Assembly (NCBI GenBank): GCA_028023455.1
Contig: JAQFVV010000056.1
Span: 5,107,717 to 5,171,716, forward strand
DNA: 64,000 nucleotides
Reading direction: 5' to 3'
DNA from: Epiperipatus broadwayi
Lineage: Eukaryota; Onychophora; Udeonychophora; Euonychophora; Peripatidae
The notes below the pieces were generated by a model. It did no database searches and was not told the origin of the DNA. It saw only the letters and a program-made list of their open reading frames with translations. The translations under genes and the position numbers were made by a program. Every line of letters begins with the position of its first letter. Within the stretch, counting starts at the first letter, position 1. Shown here piece by piece: positions 9,746 through 23,127 of this stretch.

Positions 9746-12174
9746 TCATCATCATCATCATCAACCATTATCAATCCACTGCAGGATGAAGGTCTCTCCA
9801 AGTTTAATCCATCTTCTCAGATCTTTAGCTTCTCTTTTCCACAACACCCCTGCACATTTTCTTATTTCATCCATCCATCTCACATGTGGTCTCTTTCTGG
9901 GTCTTTTACAATCTCTTGGAATCCAGTTTAAAATTTCAATTGTCCATCTATTATCATTTCTTCTAGCAATATGTTGAGCCCAACTCCATTTCAATCTTTT
10001 AATTTTTTCAATAAGGTCAGTAACACCTATTTGTTGTCTTACTCATACATTGCGTTTTCGATCTCTTCTTGTTACTCCCAACATACATCTCTCCATACTC
10101 CTTTGAGTGGTCTGAAGTCTCTGTATTGCTCTTCTATTAAGTGTCCAAGTCTCAGATCCATAAGTAAGAACTGGTAAAACACATTTATTAAAAACCATTC
10201 TTTTCAAACACATAGGCATATTTCCTTTTAGTATCAAGTTATTTCTACCAAAAGCACTCCAACCAAGTTTAATTCTATGGTTAATTTCCTCCATTATGTT
10301 TCCATCTGTATTAATAATCTGACCTAGGTATTTGTAACTGTTAACTTCTTCTAATTCTTCATAATCAATCTTTATTTTCATATTTTGAGCAAATCGATTA
10401 AACATTACTTTAGTCTTTTTAACATTTATCTTTAGTCCTACTTTTCTACTTTCATCTGCTAACTCCTGCAACATTTCCTGCAGCTCTGAAGAATTACTTG
10501 CAAAAACAACTACATCATCTGCAAAATCTAAATGACTTAAATACTCTCCATTTACTTTCATTCCTTTAGTTTCCCATTTTAATGCACAAAATACTTCTTG
10601 CAGCACTGCTGTAAAAAGTTTTGGAGATATGGAGTCACCTTGCCTTACACCTTTCTCAATGTTGATTTTTCCAGTATCATTATGTAATCTAATTGTTGCT
10701 GTTGCATTTTTATAAATATTCTTTAAAATATGACAATATCCTGGATCTATACCTTGATGATCCAATGCTTTAATCACTGAAGAAATGTGTATAGAATCGA
10801 ATGCCTTTTCATAATCTACAAATCCAAAACATAATGACAACTCATATTCATTTGTCCTTTCTATGGCTTCTCTCAATACCTGGATGTGATCTATTGTACT
10901 AAAACCACTTTTAAATCCAGCTTGTTCTCTTGGTTGGTGGAAATCCAAAGTTCTCTGTAGACGAGTTGTAATTATCTTGGTAAAATTTTTATATAAAGCT
11001 GATAAAAGGCTGATAGGTCTGTAATTTCTAATATCTTCTTTATCACCTTTTTTAAATATTAATATTATTACTGCATTCTTCCAATCTTCCAGTACATCTT
11101 TATCATTTAGACATTTGGTATATAACTTTGCTAAAATTGTTTCTATTTCTTCACCTCCTTCTTTTAATATATCAATTATAATTCCGTCATTTCCTGGAGC
11201 CTTTCCTTTCTTCATACATTTAATTGCATGTCTCACTTCTTCATTTAAAATTCTGGGCAATTTGGAAGATGTAATAGATATAGGAGGTACTTGTTCTTTA
11301 TTACTATATAATTCTTGATAAAAATCTTCTACCAATTTCATGATGTCATCTCTCTTTTTAGTAATAATTCCATCTTTTTTTCTTATTGCAGATATAAATT
11401 TCCTACCAATACCAAAATGTTGTTTAACATTCTTGAGACTTTTATTTTCTTCTACAGCTTTCCTTGCTATTTCACAGTTATACTTTCTTATATCATTTTC
11501 AACTCTTTTCCATACCATTTTACAAAATTCGAGATATTCAATTCTTTTTAATACATCATTTTTGTATATCTTCATATTCCTTCTTTTCTTCATAAATTCT
11601 CTAGTCTCAGTAGAAATTTTATTAGTCAATTGCTGCTTTTTTCTACCAGCTATCTTTGTTGCAGTTTTTACAAGTGTATCAGTTATTGTCATATTAATTT
11701 CATTCAAATCTGAATCATGTTCAAAATCTCCTAACACTTGAAACCTATTTGTAAGTTCTAATTTAAATTCATTAGAATGTTTCTGAAGATTAGGAATATC
11801 AACTGTAAATATTGTTTTTCTTAATAATTTGTCTCTCTAGTTTTACATTAACACGTAACTTACACCTTACTAATCGATGATCACTTCCTATGTTAAATTT
11901 ATTAAGAACATTACAATCTTGAAATATGTATTTCCTGTTAGTCAAAATATAATCCAATTCTGCTGTACCTTCATTTGGATGCTTCCATGTCCATTTCCTT
12001 TTAACATTTTTCTCAAAAAATGAATTCATAATATAAAGTTTTTCTTTTTCTGCAAACTCCACAAGTCTATGTCCTCTCTCATTTCTATTACCATAACCAA
12101 AATTACCTACAGCAATTTCATCTTTCATTTGTCTACCAATTCTAGCATTAAAGTCTCCCATAACAATTTTAAAA
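9746..12174 (-). mobile_element. RTE/BovB-like LINE, copy 2, 5' truncated
   Basis: Closely similar to copy 1 over its length. The 3' (TGA)n tail is at 9746-9763. The 5' end is lost: similarity stops at about 12174, inside the endonuclease just upstream of the MGDFNAR motif. 5' truncation is the usual outcome of incomplete target-primed reverse transcription. No clean target duplication is visible. It keeps two segments that copy 1 has lost (near 10490 and 10870). Confidence 0.87.
9761..12161 (-). pseudogene. RTE polyprotein of copy 2: partial endonuclease, RT, C-terminal domain
   Basis: Three open pieces lie in order. 11799-12161 begins MGDFNARIGRQ and holds the endonuclease C-terminal half with GSDHRLVRC. 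10043-11737 is 564 residues of RT with GKAPGNDG, DKEDIRNYRPISLL, FVDYEKAFDS, GVRQGDS and FADDVVVFA. 9761-9994 is the C-terminal WIPRDCKRPRKR domain. Against copy 1, a 2-bp loss near 11828 shifts the endonuclease frame, and TGG to TGA at about 10043 (RNVWVR in copy 1) stops the RT piece. The RT core is uninterrupted and longer than in any other copy here. Confidence 0.87.
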
Positions 12175-12304
12175 ATGGATAATTATAAAGATATGTGTAA
12201 GAGACTGTGATTTGGGCTGCTTTGGCATAAAATGTGCATACATCTTTTTTATTGGAATCATATATCTTTTTCATATATTTTTGGTCATATATTTGTGATT
12301 ATGT

Positions 12305-12440
12305 CCTTCCACAAAGTATATATCAGTCTCCTCTACTTTGTGTGAAAGTAGTGTAGTTAAAATTACAAATACAAAAATAATATTCATTAAGTGGATAATC
12401 TCTAGTCTGATAAATAATTAATAAAAATTATTATTACACC
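12305..12440 (+). repeat. direct repeat A, right of RTE copy 2
   Basis: Partner of 9519-9660. It shares attcattaagtggataatc and the following taataaaaattatta block. Confidence 0.6.
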
Positions 12441-15400
12441 TCAGAGATTTTATAGAAATAATTCCAATTGTTCCTGATAATCTGTTCTCAAAATCAATTA
12501 CTATACTAACATAAATATTGAATATATTGAAACGGAAACTTTCCAATCTCTTTCTGTTTCACCATTAACCTAATGACCTACTCGTCTAAACTGGTTTCGA
12601 ACCTAATTTAAATGTCAAAATGTGATATATAAGTTGAGCAGTCAAATTTGCTATCATGGCCACCTGAATGGCATCACCATTTACATACAAAAGTACGCTA
12701 TAATTAGACAGATTGATAAAATTATAGCGTAGAAATATTCATAATTTGTTATAAAATATTTTATTAATGTATAAGTCAATTCTAAATTTTATATTTGTAT
12801 TATATTCGTATGTGGATGAATAATTTAAACCATGAATGATGGCATAAGGATTTATATATATATTTAGGATTAAATAAAAATAGTATAAAATGTTTTCTTT
12901 AAAATATGTTTACGGTTTTTTGATTTAATGTTTTATTGGGATAACTGAAACTAAAGTATTTTCTTTTAGATCTGTCAAATTTGCTTTTTTATATACAAAC
13001 AATATAGGGAAGGAAAATATGTTAAAAGTTATTTATATCAAGTTAAAATAAAAGTCATCGGTTTATAATTAAAAATGAGAATTTTGTTGTAAATAAGAAA
13101 TCAATTAGTGACAGCACCTGTATTAGGTAAAAGTAAAATCTAGTTTATTGATTGAATTTGTTTGCACTAAAAGACTTTATCATTAAATCAGAATACCATT
13201 ACTATATGTTAAGCCTTAAAATTTTATAACACCTAAAAAAGAATTTAATTAATGAAATCGGAATCAAAATTATATAATTTATATATTTTAATTAAATTTT
13301 TTAAGTAAATTAAATATGTCACATCGGAGACTTTATCAGTAGTAGAAATCAGATTATATGATTTTGTTTAATTAAAAGTCAATTGGTCCTGAGGCAAACG
13401 AAATTTCAAAAGGTGTTAAGGCTTGGTATGTAGAAATGTATAAATAGACTATATTTTAAGTGGGAACAAAACTCCATTTTTTTTTGAAGAGCTGTTACTA
13501 CCAAAAGCTGAAAATGTGTTAATTTCGCTATGTCCTACTAGTCAGGCAACAATTTGATGTCTTTCCCGTGATGGAACATCGGAGTTTGATCCACCCAAGG
13601 CCAAAACAACAACCAACATTGCCCTAACAAGCTTATTGTAACAAATAGAAGTTGTTATAAGTTGCTAAAAAAAACTCACCTTCGTTCCAATTCAACTACC
13701 CCAATCCAGCTATAGGAATACCATCTTAAATCATCTCCCAACTAAATAGAAGATGCCATAAGCCGTTAAAAAGAACTCATCTTCATTCCAGCTCAAGTAC
13801 TTCCAGTCCAGCTATAAGAGGACCATTTATTATCAATTAAAATTGCAGAGTTCTGTGTAAAATCGGAAATGATCATTATTTTATCAAAATCAGGTTAGCT
13901 AACCATACTAATGTAAACTCTGTAAATTGTCGTATATTTGAATACTATAAATGACCTACTTTTGCTAAATTTCTTTATTAACTTAATGTTTTGCTATATA
14001 ATTTAATCACTGCAGTTATATTTTATTTCTCTTTTGCTTTTTTTAATTATTATTAGTTATGCCTATGTTTCGAAACTGCATGCATTTAGTTACAAAATAT
14101 TTTTTTGGAGATATTATTTAAAATCTTCGTATTGTTATTAATTATAGCATCATTTAGCATGCTATTTCGAAACCCTTATATTATAAATAATGGTGACCCT
14201 TTTGTACTCGTTATTTTGTCATTTATTAATTAATTAATGTAAATATAAAATGTGGCTTATAAATTCAAATTTGCAGCCTTTAATTATTATGTTACTAAAA
14301 ATTAAACTAGCCTGGAGTGTAGTCATAAGTATATTTTTCTTATTAAATTATTTGTAAGTCCCTTAAATATACTTTACCCCCTTGAGTTTATCAGTTATAG
14401 ATAACTGAAAAAATTGAATGGGATAAAGTAAAGTTTGTATATATATCCCGTCAGTAGCATATACGTATTTCTCAGGCTACAGAAGAGTTGGCTCTTTTGA
14501 TCAAGCTGATAAACTAGTGTTCATTTAAGGTATGGTATTTAATTTATAATATACTTTGGCTTGGTGGATGTGAAATTTATCAATATTTTAGCATTGTGCT
14601 GTTTTTTTATATATATAAGATGGAGCCATGGTAAGTCCAGCCCATCTTCCTCTCTTATGGGTAGTGCAGTAGCTAAGATTGAGCTAAGGGCAGATTATCA
14701 CGTAAGACCCCCACCTTTTATGAACCAAATCAAGGTTCTCTTTTAGCAGCATGATGATCGGTCATTGGGTAAACTGGTGTTGGTCATGAAAACCCTAAAA
14801 TGTATTCATCCATCCGCAGAGAAACTTTATTATTATATTTTACTTGTGTGTAGCATATTAGTAAAATCTTTATAGCCAACTCTACCTCCCTAATATGCAG
14901 TCTTCAGCATTGAGCTGAAGCATTCTTGAAAACCCGTTTGATCTAAAGCTATCTGGAATGCTTTATACACCCATATTTAATATATAAATTTGTTAAGCTT
15001 CACTCCAGACTTGGTTTGATTATATGTATAATAGCCACTCGAATTGCTTACGAAATGGCATAACTGATAAGTGGAATGTAGTGATTTATTATATAGCATA
15101 ATATTAGTGCAATTAAATAATAGCCACAAATTTATTTTACCAAATGGCCTAGAGTAATGTTACTTAATAAATAAAAATGCCTGCATGCATTTGCCAATGC
15201 TAAATAATGGTTATATCAAGATATATATGTAATTGTCAATAAATATATTACTAATTCATCTTATATCAGTTTCTGTCTCATTATTAAATCAATCCAATTC
15301 ATTAATTGATCATAGCTATTCATTAGTAAAGCCCCTAGTAATTAAATATATTCGACTTTATCATGTGAATGACTCTAGTATTAAATTTGTTATATATATG

Positions 15401-16504
15401 TTTAAGTCCATGAGTCTCATTGTCTTCTCCGCTCTGCTAGTGGGCCAGACTTAAGAATTAATTCTCATGTGCCATCATTGTTATGTTAACCATTAGGTGT
15501 TTGATCTGGGGCTTAGAGAGTGGGTTCAAATTCAGAATGGTCCCTGGCCTAAATCTCGGGCTTGACTGGGATTGAAGTACATTTTGTGAGTTCCAGATCA
15601 TGTTAGATAAATAAACATAATTTGACCAGTACAATATAATGGCAAAATAAATTACTAAACCAAGAGAAAAATATGACAAAAAAATTCCAATAAATTACTA
15701 GTGTTTTCTAAATCAAAATATTACAGTTATTATGTCAAATGAAAAAATAAGAGACTTCAGCAAATATGAATATTTGAAAAAAAAAAATTATTAGCATTTT
15801 GTCTGAAAAATAAATAATTGTTTTATGAAAAAACATATTAAATTACTTTTACAATTATATGAACATGATTTAAAAATTAAAACAAATAAAATAGCAAATA
15901 CATGATTAAACTAATTACTAAACCAATTACTAAACTAATTTAAGAAGAATAAAAATATATATGCTTATGGTGGGAAAATACAGTTTTAAATATTTCATCA
16001 AAAATATCTATATTTTGATAAATGGTATTTACTTTATGTTATTCATTAGCATATAGAAATCATACCTATAATTACCAAATATTAAAATCAAAACACTATG
16101 GATATTTTCTTAAATGCAAAAAAAATCAAGAATATTTACATAAATTTTGAATTTAAAAAAAAAAAATGGTGCTTCTTAATACACAACTAAAAAATTATAA
16201 TAAATTTTAAAGTGTTTATAATATTAAAGTAATATGAACCTTCTCATCAATGAAATTCCTACAATAACAACATATTATGAAAAACAATTATATGATAAAT
16301 ACTTATTTTATGTTGATCATTTTTGATCACTGAATAGATAACGGGATAAAAATATAAAAATTATGTCAGGCTTTTCTTTGTGATATGGAGGCAATTCAAA
16401 TATTTGACATCTAGCTGTGAAACAGGAAAAAAATACTTTTCCATTAAACAAAAATTAAAGTAGGAGTTTATTTATTTTTAATCTGAACATGTTCTTTATT
16501 TAAG
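12441..16504. other. AT-rich DNA without recognised genes
   Basis: Apart from the tandem repeat at 13638-13835, nothing is assigned. Small ORFs (such as 14561-14746 and 15233-15454) have no recognisable domain and look random. There is a slightly less AT-rich patch at 15430-15600 without any motif that I can name. Confidence 0.4.
13638..13835 (+). repeat. two diverged tandem units of about 105 bp
   Basis: Both units contain aaatagaag, then aactca.ctt and cagctata.ga..accat. They are about 75-80% alike by eye. Function unknown. Confidence 0.55.
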
Positions 16505-16514
16505 AAGTTTTTTT

Positions 16515-16816
16515 AAACAAGGCAAAACTCTCCATACGCTAGTGCCACCATGTGCCAAGCAGAGTAATCAATGGATACCAGAAGGCTTGTGCATAAAATC
16601 CCTATCTAGTGCCTACTCATTCAATATCCCCAGACTAGTTTCTGGCTTGTAGCCTTCGTTAGTGAGGAGCATGGATCTGGTTGGCACAGGATGGCACTAC
16701 TGTATGGAGAGTTTTGCCTTGTTTAATAACAATATGTGCTAGTATGAGATAGTGATCATGTGATGTTTAGTGGTTTAAGTTGTTTTGTCTGTTGCTAATA
16801 GCAATCAACACTCATA
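16515..16816 (-). mobile_element. palindromic insertion with hammerhead-like motif, ACTAGT family
   Basis: Inverted arms of about 43 bp lie at 16516-16560 and 16683-16727 (aaacaaggcaaaactctcca and its complement). The right side continues about 90 bp beyond the arm. A possible 10-bp direct repeat, aagttttttt, flanks it (16505-16514 and 16817-16826), but it is low complexity. The element shares its sequence with those at 19998 and 32859. The centre holds a minus-strand hammerhead-like motif. Confidence 0.7.
16620..16678 (-). ncRNA. hammerhead-like motif, core mutated
   Basis: The minus strand gives CTAACGA (CTGANGA expected), AGGC-loop-GCCA, GAA, ACTAGT and C (at 16633). The conserved G5 is changed to A, so it is predicted inactive. 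Stem I proximal strands TCCTCA and TGGGGA still pair. Confidence 0.55.
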
Positions 16817-17264
16817 AAGTTTTTTTGAAAATTTGTTTTATTTTATTTGATATTTTAATAGCTACTAATGGTTTTTTTTTTAATTTTTGATGTGGCAGAA
16901 GAATAACAGTGGTGACAAACTCTGACCACCTATTTAACTATCCATTTGCATACATATCAAACTATCTATTTCTTTATCTGCCTGTTTATATACCAGCCTG
17001 CATATCGTTTTAACTATCTATCTTTCAATTTGTATATCCACCAAACTATTCATCCTATCCTATATCTATCTATTCATCTATCCATTTATATCTATTCAAG
17101 AGAAATTAATAATAAATGGTTGCAATTAATAATTAACTAAAAAAAACACAATCATATTGATATAGCAGATTTATTTTCTTTTTTTTAAAAAAATTATAAA
17201 TAGAAATTCATTAGCTTTAATAGTTTAAACAAAAATTCATTCATATTTTACATCCTAAGGTAAA

Positions 17265-17399
17265 TAAATTGAGATACTGCCAAATTTCTTTGCACTTGTT
17301 ATAATGCTTATAAGTATTATAACGAGCACAAAGATATTTGGCAGTATCTCAATTTATTACAATTTTCAACTATCTGCGCTTAGCAAATTAAAATATATC
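17265..17399. mobile_element. small palindromic element
   Basis: Arms of about 42 bp (from about 17264 and ending about 17358; taaattgagatactgccaaa and its complement) surround a short spacer. A tail of about 40 bp follows on the right. An 8-bp direct repeat, aaggtaaa, flanks it (17257-17264 and 17400-17407), which could be chance. No coding capacity and no hammerhead core. Confidence 0.55.
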
Positions 17400-17407
17400 A
17401 AGGTAAA

Positions 17408-18686
<1,279 letters not shown>

Positions 18687-18776
18687 CTAATTGTACATAT
18701 CATTGTAAGTCTTAGATCTTTTTAGTTTGTAAAGAGTTGACTGAAGCTGGTTATAATAATAACCCATGCATGTATA

Positions 18777-19010
18777 AAATCAGTGCTTAGTTTATATTAA
18801 GATAGCAAATCATCATCAGATTTTTAATGATATGATTGGCTAAAGAAATGGAAAGTGGAGAAGATTAGTCTGTTCATTAAAGTTTGAAGATTTGCTATCT
18901 TTAATACAAGCTGAGCAGTGATTATATATATATATATATGGGAGATGATGATCTGAACCAACTAATGAGTGCTGGTTTAACACAAAATAAGAATATTGGA
19001 GATCGTTTGT
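18777..19010 (+). repeat. dispersed repeat with an imperfect 34-bp inverted repeat, family C
   Basis: An inverted repeat (around aagatagcaaatc at 18801 and gatttgctatctt at 18886) is followed by an AT microsatellite and then gggagatgatgatctgaacc. The same series, diverged, occurs at 40115-40320. Origin unknown. Confidence 0.55.
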
Positions 19011-19017
19011 CTTTTTT

Positions 19018-19118
19018 ACATGTATGTCACCATGTGGGTCAATTGTATAAGATAGGAGGGATAGCTATAGGGAGCTTGAAAGTCTGACTTCAAATCCCTT
19101 TTAATTACATTAAGTTTA
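19018..19118 (+). repeat. SINE-like repeat B with a B-box-type word
   Basis: The series ttgtataagat...agggagcttgaaagtctgac then ttcaaatccc recurs at 44380-44470 and, in both orientations, at 57403-57590. The TTCAAATCCC end resembles a tRNA-derived B box. No complete tRNA fold is seen. Confidence 0.5.
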
Positions 19119-19136
19119 GTATAAACAATACAGTTG

Positions 19137-19300
19137 TATTGAAATGGAAATAATTACTTCCCACAAAATTATGTAATGTCAAAAACAATGAAAAAGAGAA
19201 TTGTAGTTTTTGATGTAATTTTGAATTATAGAGTGAATTTTGTCATTAGTTTTGACGTTGCATAACTCAGTGGGAGATAATTATTTTTGTTTCAAGTACA
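19137..19300. repeat. palindromic repeat with arms of about 38 bp
   Basis: ttgaaatggaaataattact at the left matches the complement of ataattatttttgtttcaa at the right. The central spacer is about 80 bp. No flanking duplication that I trust. Confidence 0.5.
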
Positions 19301-20101
19301 GAGAAAATAGTTATGATTATATATATATATATATATATAGCACATCATGCCATTCTTATAATTTGAATTCAAATCAGAATTAGACAAAGTATGAAAAATC
19401 AAACTAAGGTTTTTTCATCAGAAAACTAATTCAAAAATAACTGCAAGTAATTAATTAATATTATCCAAATATTCTTAGCTAGACAGTAAAAGTATAGTAG
19501 GAAAGTCTGAAAAATATTTTATGTATATATGTTTTTTTAAATTTCTCTTTATCTACCAACGATGTAAATGGCGTCTACTTATATTCAGTCTTAAATTTTT
19601 CACTTTCGATTTTCATTTCACTTCTTTCAATATTTTTAAAATAACACTTTATTCATAATCTTCTTTTCCATCAATTTCATTAATATAACTTCTTTTTACC
19701 AAGAATTAATATTTTACATTTTTTTTCTTTTAAGCTCAACTTTATTCACAATCGTTTTCATTTCACTTTCACAGCTTTTTTACATATAAATTTCATTTTA
19801 CCCTTTTTAATTTTAGTCAGATATATATATATTTTAAATATTTTGTTAATAATGATATCAATTTTTCTTTTTTCTAGTAACATTACATTTGTTTATCTTT
19901 TTATAATTGCATTTTTAAAAATACAATATTTTTTGCTCTCTTAGTTATGTCTCTATTACTGCTAACAAATTTAGCTTTTCTCTTATATAAAAATCTAAAA
20001 CAAAGCAAAACTCTCCATATAGTAATGCCATCTTGTGCTAACAAGAGCAATCAATGGATGCCAGAAGGCTTGTGCATAAAATCCCTATCTAATGCCTACT
20101 C

Positions 20102-20160
20102 ATCCAATATCCCCAGACTAGTTTCTGGCTTGTGGCCTTCATCAGTGAGGAGCCTTGGAT
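20102..20160 (-). ncRNA. type I hammerhead ribozyme, ACTAGT family
   Basis: Minus strand, 5' to 3': stem I 5' strand ATCCAA-GGC-TCCTCA, core CTGATGA (20145-20139), stem II AGGC/GCCA with loop CACAA, GAA, palindromic stem III ACTAGT, cleavage-site C (20116), then TGGGGA-TA-TTGGAT. Stem I forms 6 bp, a 3x2 internal loop and 6 bp, the same layout as the motif at 32043. All catalytic bases (C3, G5, G8, A9, G12, A13, A14, C17) are present. The weak point is an A-A pair at position 10.1/11.1 where G-C is usual. The self-complementary stem III suggests action as a dimer. Confidence 0.72.
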
Positions 20161-20441
20161 CTGAGAGCACTGCACCTAGATCTTAGGATCTAATGCAACC
20201 CTCCAGCACCCACCTTTTAACTCTATTTAACTACAAAACTATGAGAATGAAATTGAAAACCCTATTAATATTTTCAATCCAAGCTCAATAACTTATATAG
20301 TCATATGGGTCTGAACTCAATTCAGTACCCATACATTTTGGTGTCTTTGGCTCTTTAACAACCATAGCCACCACTATCCTATTAGGCAGGATTGATGTTA
20401 AACCACTAAACATCACATGATCACTATCTCATACTAGCACA

Positions 20442-20486
20442 ATAAAGGCCACAAGCCAGAAACTAGTCTGGGGATATTGGATGAGT
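20442..20486 (+). ncRNA. truncated hammerhead motif (right arm)
   Basis: Starts at the end of the core (ataaaggccacaagcc), followed by GAA 20459-20461, ACTAGT and C 20468, then tggggatattggat. The 5' strand of stem I and most of CTGANGA are absent. Confidence 0.6.
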
Positions 20487-20649
20487 AGGCACTAGATAGG
20501 GATTTTATGCACAAGCCTTCTGGCATCCATTGATTGCTCTTGTTAGCACAAGATGGCATTACTATACGGAGAGTTTTGCTTTGTTTTGGATTGTTTAATA
20601 ACAATTATTGTGCTAGTATGAGATAGTGATCATGTGATATAAAAATCTA

Positions 20650-20972
20650 CAGTTCTCATCATTTATTTCTGTCTCTATCCCTCTTGCCTATTTATAAAAC
20701 TAAATTTTACATTAAAATCTTTAACTTTTCCTTTAAAAATTATTTTCTTAAATAAATTGTTTTTATTTTTAAATCATTTTGTCCTAATTCATATTTATTT
20801 ATGTTTTGTTTATTTTCTTAAATACAAATATATCTTTATTTCACAAGACTATCTCTATCTTATACTTTTTGAAATAAATGTCCTATCTTTTTTTTTTAAT
20901 GGTTTTAGAATTTATTGTAAATTAATTCATTTCATTATTCTCATTAATTTTTTTCTAATTAATGTATCCTAT
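20650..20972. other. AT-rich spacer
   Basis: Nothing recognised. The open frame 20757-21008 is low complexity and enters the LINE by chance. Confidence 0.4.
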
Positions 20973-22174
20973 GCATTTCCACCAACCAAGAAAACAAGTT
21001 GGATTTAAAAGTGATTTTAGTACAGTATATCATATATAGGTATTGAGAGAAATTATAAAAAAGACAAATGAATATAAGTTGCCATTATTCTTTGGATTTG
21101 TAGATTATAAAAAGGCATTTGATTCTATAAACATTTCTTCAGTGATTAAAGCATTGGATCATCAAGGTATAGATCCAGGATATTGTCATATTTTAAAGAA
21201 TATTTATAAAAATACAACAGCAACAATTAGATTACATAATGATACTAGGAAAGTCAAAATTGAGAAGGGTATAAGACAGGATGACTCCATATCTCCAAAA
21301 CTTTTTACAACAGTGCTGCAAAAAGTGTTTTGTGGATTAAAATGGGCAGCCAAAGAAGTGAAAGTAAATGGAGATTATTTAAATCATTTACATTTTGCAG
21401 ATGATGTAGTTGTTTTTTGTAAATAATGCTTTAGAGTTTCAGGAAATGTTGCAAGAGTTATCAGATAAAAGTAGGAATGTAGGACTAAAGATAAATGTTA
21501 AAAATACTAAAGTAATGTTTAATGGATTTACTCAAAATATGAAAATAAAAATTGATTATGATGAGTTAGAAGAAATTAACAGCTACAAATACCTTGGTCA
21601 GATTATTAATACAGATGGAAACATAATGGATGAAATTAATCATAGAATTAAACTTGGTTGGAGTGCTTTTGATAGAAATAACTTGATACTAAAAAAAAAA
21701 TATGCCTATGTAATTGAAAAGGAAGATTTTTAATAAACGTGTTTTACCAGTTCTTACTTATGGATCTGAGACTTGGATACTTAATAGAAGAGCAATACAG
21801 AGACTTCAGACCACTCAAAGAAGTATGGAGAGATGCATGTTGGAGTAATAAGAATGAATTGAAAACACCATCTATGAGTAAGAGAACAAACAGGTGTTAC
21901 TGACCTCATTGAAAAAATTAAAAGTCTGAAGTGGAGTTAGTCTGAACATATTTCTAGAAGAGATGATAATATATGGACAATTGAAATCTTAAACTGGATT
22001 CCAAGAGATTGTAAAAGACCTAGAAAGAGATCACATGTGAGATGAATGGATAAAATAAAAAAGTGCAGGGGTGATGTGGAGAAGAGAATCTAAAGATCAG
22101 AGAAGATAGATTGAACTTTGAGAGACCTTCATCCTGCAGTGGATTGATAATGGTTTATGATGATGATGATGATC
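20973..22174 (+). mobile_element. RTE/BovB-like LINE, copy 3, 5' truncated
   Basis: Similarity to copies 1 and 2 begins at ttccaccaaccaagaaaaca (about 20976) in the middle of the RT. It runs to the tail tgatgatgatgatgat near 22158-22174. It contains YKKAFDSINISSVIKALDHQ, HFADDVVVF and YKYLGQIINTDGNIM. Several breaks (frameshifts around 21415 and 21690, and stops after 21730) kill it. It is more diverged than copies 1 and 2, so it is older. No target duplication is evident. Confidence 0.83.
21043..22140 (+). pseudogene. RTE reverse transcriptase remnant, copy 3
   Basis: Open pieces at 21043-21426 (RT palm including FADD) and 21410-21733 (thumb, YKYLGQIINTDG) overlap in different frames because of an extra T in the run at 21413. 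Downstream, 21734-22140 matches the C-terminal domain in broken frames (SETWIL, LNWIPRDCKRPRKR). The endonuclease is absent. Confidence 0.8.
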
Positions 22175-22982
22175 TCTTTTAAATAATTTTTTATTTTTAA
22201 TAAATGCCTATAAAACTTTTAAAAATTAATACCACTTTTCTTATACATGTATTTAAACTTTAATATATCCATAAAACTTCTTTAAAGTTACTCTACTGCA
22301 CAGCTTTGCTAATTACACATCACATCTAATCACTTATCTATTTTTTAAAAAACTCATAATAATATCTTTAAAATATCTTATGAATTTTATCATTTGCACA
22401 ATCTATTGTCCTTACCAGATTTGATTTATCTCATATTCCAACAACATTTAAAAATCCTGCATCTGATTAACATAACCATATATTAATTATTGTTTATCTA
22501 ATAATTATTTCTTCTTGCTTTTATTTTCCCATATACTCTTTCAATTGCTATCTCATTTCTATCATCTTGTAACATTCTTAGAAAACATATTTCCCTCAAA
22601 TTCTCTTTTTCCATAATTATTTTTTGCATTATTAATAATTGATGGTGGTGAAACCATAACAATACTTTATTATCAAAACTGTAACATAGCATCAAGTGAA
22701 AAAAAACAACTCGGATTCAAAATTGAAAGATTAGGAAGTTGTTAATTAGGTGTTTGGTTTTTGTTTATTTTTCTCACAAGCATTACTAATTAGGATAATT
22801 TAATAAATTTTTGCACACACATTAATTTACTAACCATTTTATGTCAATACTCACTAAGATTAAATAAATTGAAATACATGTCATATATACACACAAAAAA
22901 GTAAAAAATTGGAAAAGGATGATAATTTTAATTCGATTTATGTGAACCGTTAAAGTTTTCTATTTTTATAGGCAAGACTCAT
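22175..22982. other. AT-rich non-coding DNA
   Basis: Nothing recognised. Confidence 0.4.
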
Positions 22983-23127
22983 AAACTATTTGCCTAATAA
23001 ATCATTCATATATTAGTTTGAACACCAGAAGTGTCAAAATTGAGTTGTGAAATATAAACCATTTGCTAATAAATTATTCAGGTCTTAGTTTGAACACCAG
23101 GAGTGCCAGAACTGAGTTGTGATATAT
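22983..23127 (+). repeat. tandem duplication of about 72 bp
   Basis: Two units share ttagtttgaacaccag.agtg and then gagttgtga.atat, about 85% alike by eye. Confidence 0.65.

Larger units (their letters stand above)
19998..20636. mobile_element. palindromic insertion with an inverted pair of hammerhead units, ACTAGT family
   Basis: A left arm (19998-20144) and a right arm (20442-20582) are inverted copies, about 95% alike by eye. They enclose about 300 bp that includes the block tcatatgggtctgaactcaa. The right side continues 54 bp past the arm. A clean 13-bp direct repeat, atataaaaatcta, flanks it (19985-19997 and 20637-20649). The left arm carries a full minus-strand hammerhead motif. The right arm starts inside the hammerhead core. 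Non-coding. Confidence 0.8.

Noticed and set aside
12585-12605. GGTTCGAAACC on the minus strand as a hammerhead remnant
   Set aside because: No core upstream and no stem I partner; probably chance.
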